Below are positions 63,443 through 64,000 of a stretch of 64,000 nucleotides of DNA, one piece after another. The notes beneath the pieces were generated by a model that saw nothing but the letters and a program-made list of their open reading frames with translations, was not told the DNA's origin and searched no databases. The stretch's first letter is position 1. Each line of letters begins with the position of its first letter. The translations under genes were made by a program, and so were the position numbers. The stretch spans positions 1,612,001-1,676,000 of the forward strand of contig NZ_CP019607.1 in NCBI RefSeq assembly GCF_001998865.1, in the 5' to 3' direction. The stretch comes from Tessaracoccus flavescens. Lineage in GTDB: Bacteria > Actinomycetota > Actinomycetes > Propionibacteriales > Propionibacteriaceae.

Positions 63443-64000
63443 CTAGTAATTCGCCAGATCGGCGATTTGGGCGGCAGTGAGCGCCGGCCCGTGACCGTCT
63501 GGCCGCCGCCGTCTGCCCTCGCCACCGCGCTGCCAGGGGTGTGGACCCTCGAGCGGGCGGTGGTTGACGCCAGCGGCCTCCAGCCGTCGCAGGTGCGCGC
63601 GCAGTCGGGGTTCCAGTTCCGATGGCTCCACAGGTCCGCTCCAAGCCACCTCTGCAAGGACGCAGGTCCGGGGGAAGGCCATGTACTCCACCTCGGCGGG
63701 CGTGGTCATGAACTCCGTCCACACCTGGCCCTGGATCCCGAGCAGGTTCGGCAGGTGCTCATCGGCCACCCCGGCCACGGGGTCGAAGGAGGCCACGTCC
63801 TGCCAGCTGGACGGGGCCGGCTGGGCGAACGGTTCGTCGGGTGAGTCGGACTGGTAGTAGTCGAAGTAGTAGGGGACGTTCGACGCCATCACCACCTGGT
63901 GTCCGGCCGCCAGCGCCCGTCGGCCGGGTTCCCGACCGTGCCAAGACATGACGACCGCTTCCGGCATGTCGCCGTGGTCGACGATCTCATCCCAGCCAAC
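63443..64000 (-). CDS. Beta-N-acetylhexosaminidase, GH20 (C-terminal part, cut by window edge)
   Basis: The window contains the last 185 residues. They begin VGWDEIVDHGDMPEAVVMSWHGREPGRRALAAGHQVVMASNVPYYFDYYQ, the end of a GH20 barrel, with the family Trp and Tyr residues, then GIQGQVWTEFMTTPAEVEYMAFPRTCVLAEVAWS. The catalytic Asp-Glu pair would lie upstream, outside the window. It would release GlcNAc or GalNAc from glycans. It is probably the first or an early gene of the leftward glycosidase operon. Confidence 0.9.
   Translation of the reverse strand, partial: VGWDEIVDHGDMPEAVVMSWHGREPGRRALAAGHQVVMASNVPYYFDYYQSDSPDEPFAQPAPSSWQDVASFDPVAGVADEHLPNLLGIQGQVWTEFMTTPAEVEYMAFPRTCVLAEVAWSGPVEPSELEPRLRAHLRRLEAAGVNHRPLEGPHPWQRGGEGRRRRPDGHGPALTAAQIADLANY

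Noticed and set aside
1..64000. CRISPR arrays
   Set aside because: No series of regularly spaced short repeats was seen; the repeats present are pairs linked to duplications or IS ends.

Overview
The window is high-GC DNA with GTG and TTG starts and ATGA/GTGA-coupled gene pairs. Its chromosomal backbone (parA-parB, a DUF3817 membrane protein, ddl, trxA-trxB) fits an actinomycete, probably Propionibacteriaceae (Tessaracoccus-like). The family-level assignment is inference; no rRNA or marker search was possible.

Layout. (1) 1-5306: an HxlR-type regulator faces a RibD/DHFR-like reductase gene that is broken by an IS5-family element. That element carries an SH3-domain passenger gene and is itself split by a complete IS21-family element (istA/istB); both insertions keep their target duplications. 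(2) 5307-30126: core chromosome. It holds a 1.2-kb gene-free stretch, parA with an internal parS, parB, a DUF3817 protein, SURF1, ddl, a PLP aminotransferase, thioredoxin and its reductase, an HIBYL-CoA hydrolase-like enzyme, a 1288-residue secreted phosphodiester glycosidase/metallophosphatase, a SorC-type regulator, a cysteine hydrolase beside a TetR regulator, glpD with tandem palindromes upstream and a 79-bp tandem duplication across its stop codon, several membrane proteins, a 591-residue unknown flanked by copies of a YbjN-family 3' end, and a LURP-one/scramblase-like protein. (3) 30267-30338: tRNA-Ala(UGC). (4) 30400-46576: an accessory region. It contains a coupled pair of a degenerate tyrosine-recombinase-like protein and a DDE transposase, small regulators, a frameshifted ISL3 element, a protein with a HEPN-like motif, a doubly frameshifted integrase, a DUF4143 ATPase, an AbiEi-like antitoxin without its toxin, two relics of a MobF relaxase tail, an intact IS481 element, an intact IS256 element, and IS630 and IS256 remnants. 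(5) 46577-64000: a carbohydrate locus with a broken sulfatase, GH29 fucosidase, a CUT1 ABC importer (two permeases and a lipoprotein), an intact sulfatase, a GH110-like beta-helix enzyme, GH95 fucosidase, GH2 beta-galactosidase and the C-terminal part of a GH20 hexosaminidase.

How it works together. The enzymes of region 5 match the linkages of fucosylated, alpha-galactosylated and sulfated host glycans such as mucin O-glycans and blood-group antigens. None of the intact glycosidases or the intact sulfatase shows a signal peptide, while the lipoprotein and permeases do face or span the membrane. This suggests import of oligosaccharides followed by cytoplasmic breakdown. The GH20-GH2-GH95-GH110 genes form one leftward operon, convergent with a rightward permease-permease-lipoprotein-sulfatase operon. 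GH29 and the importer diverge from a promoter region that contains a LacI-type palindrome. The IS-rich region just upstream has truncated one sulfatase at the edge of the locus.
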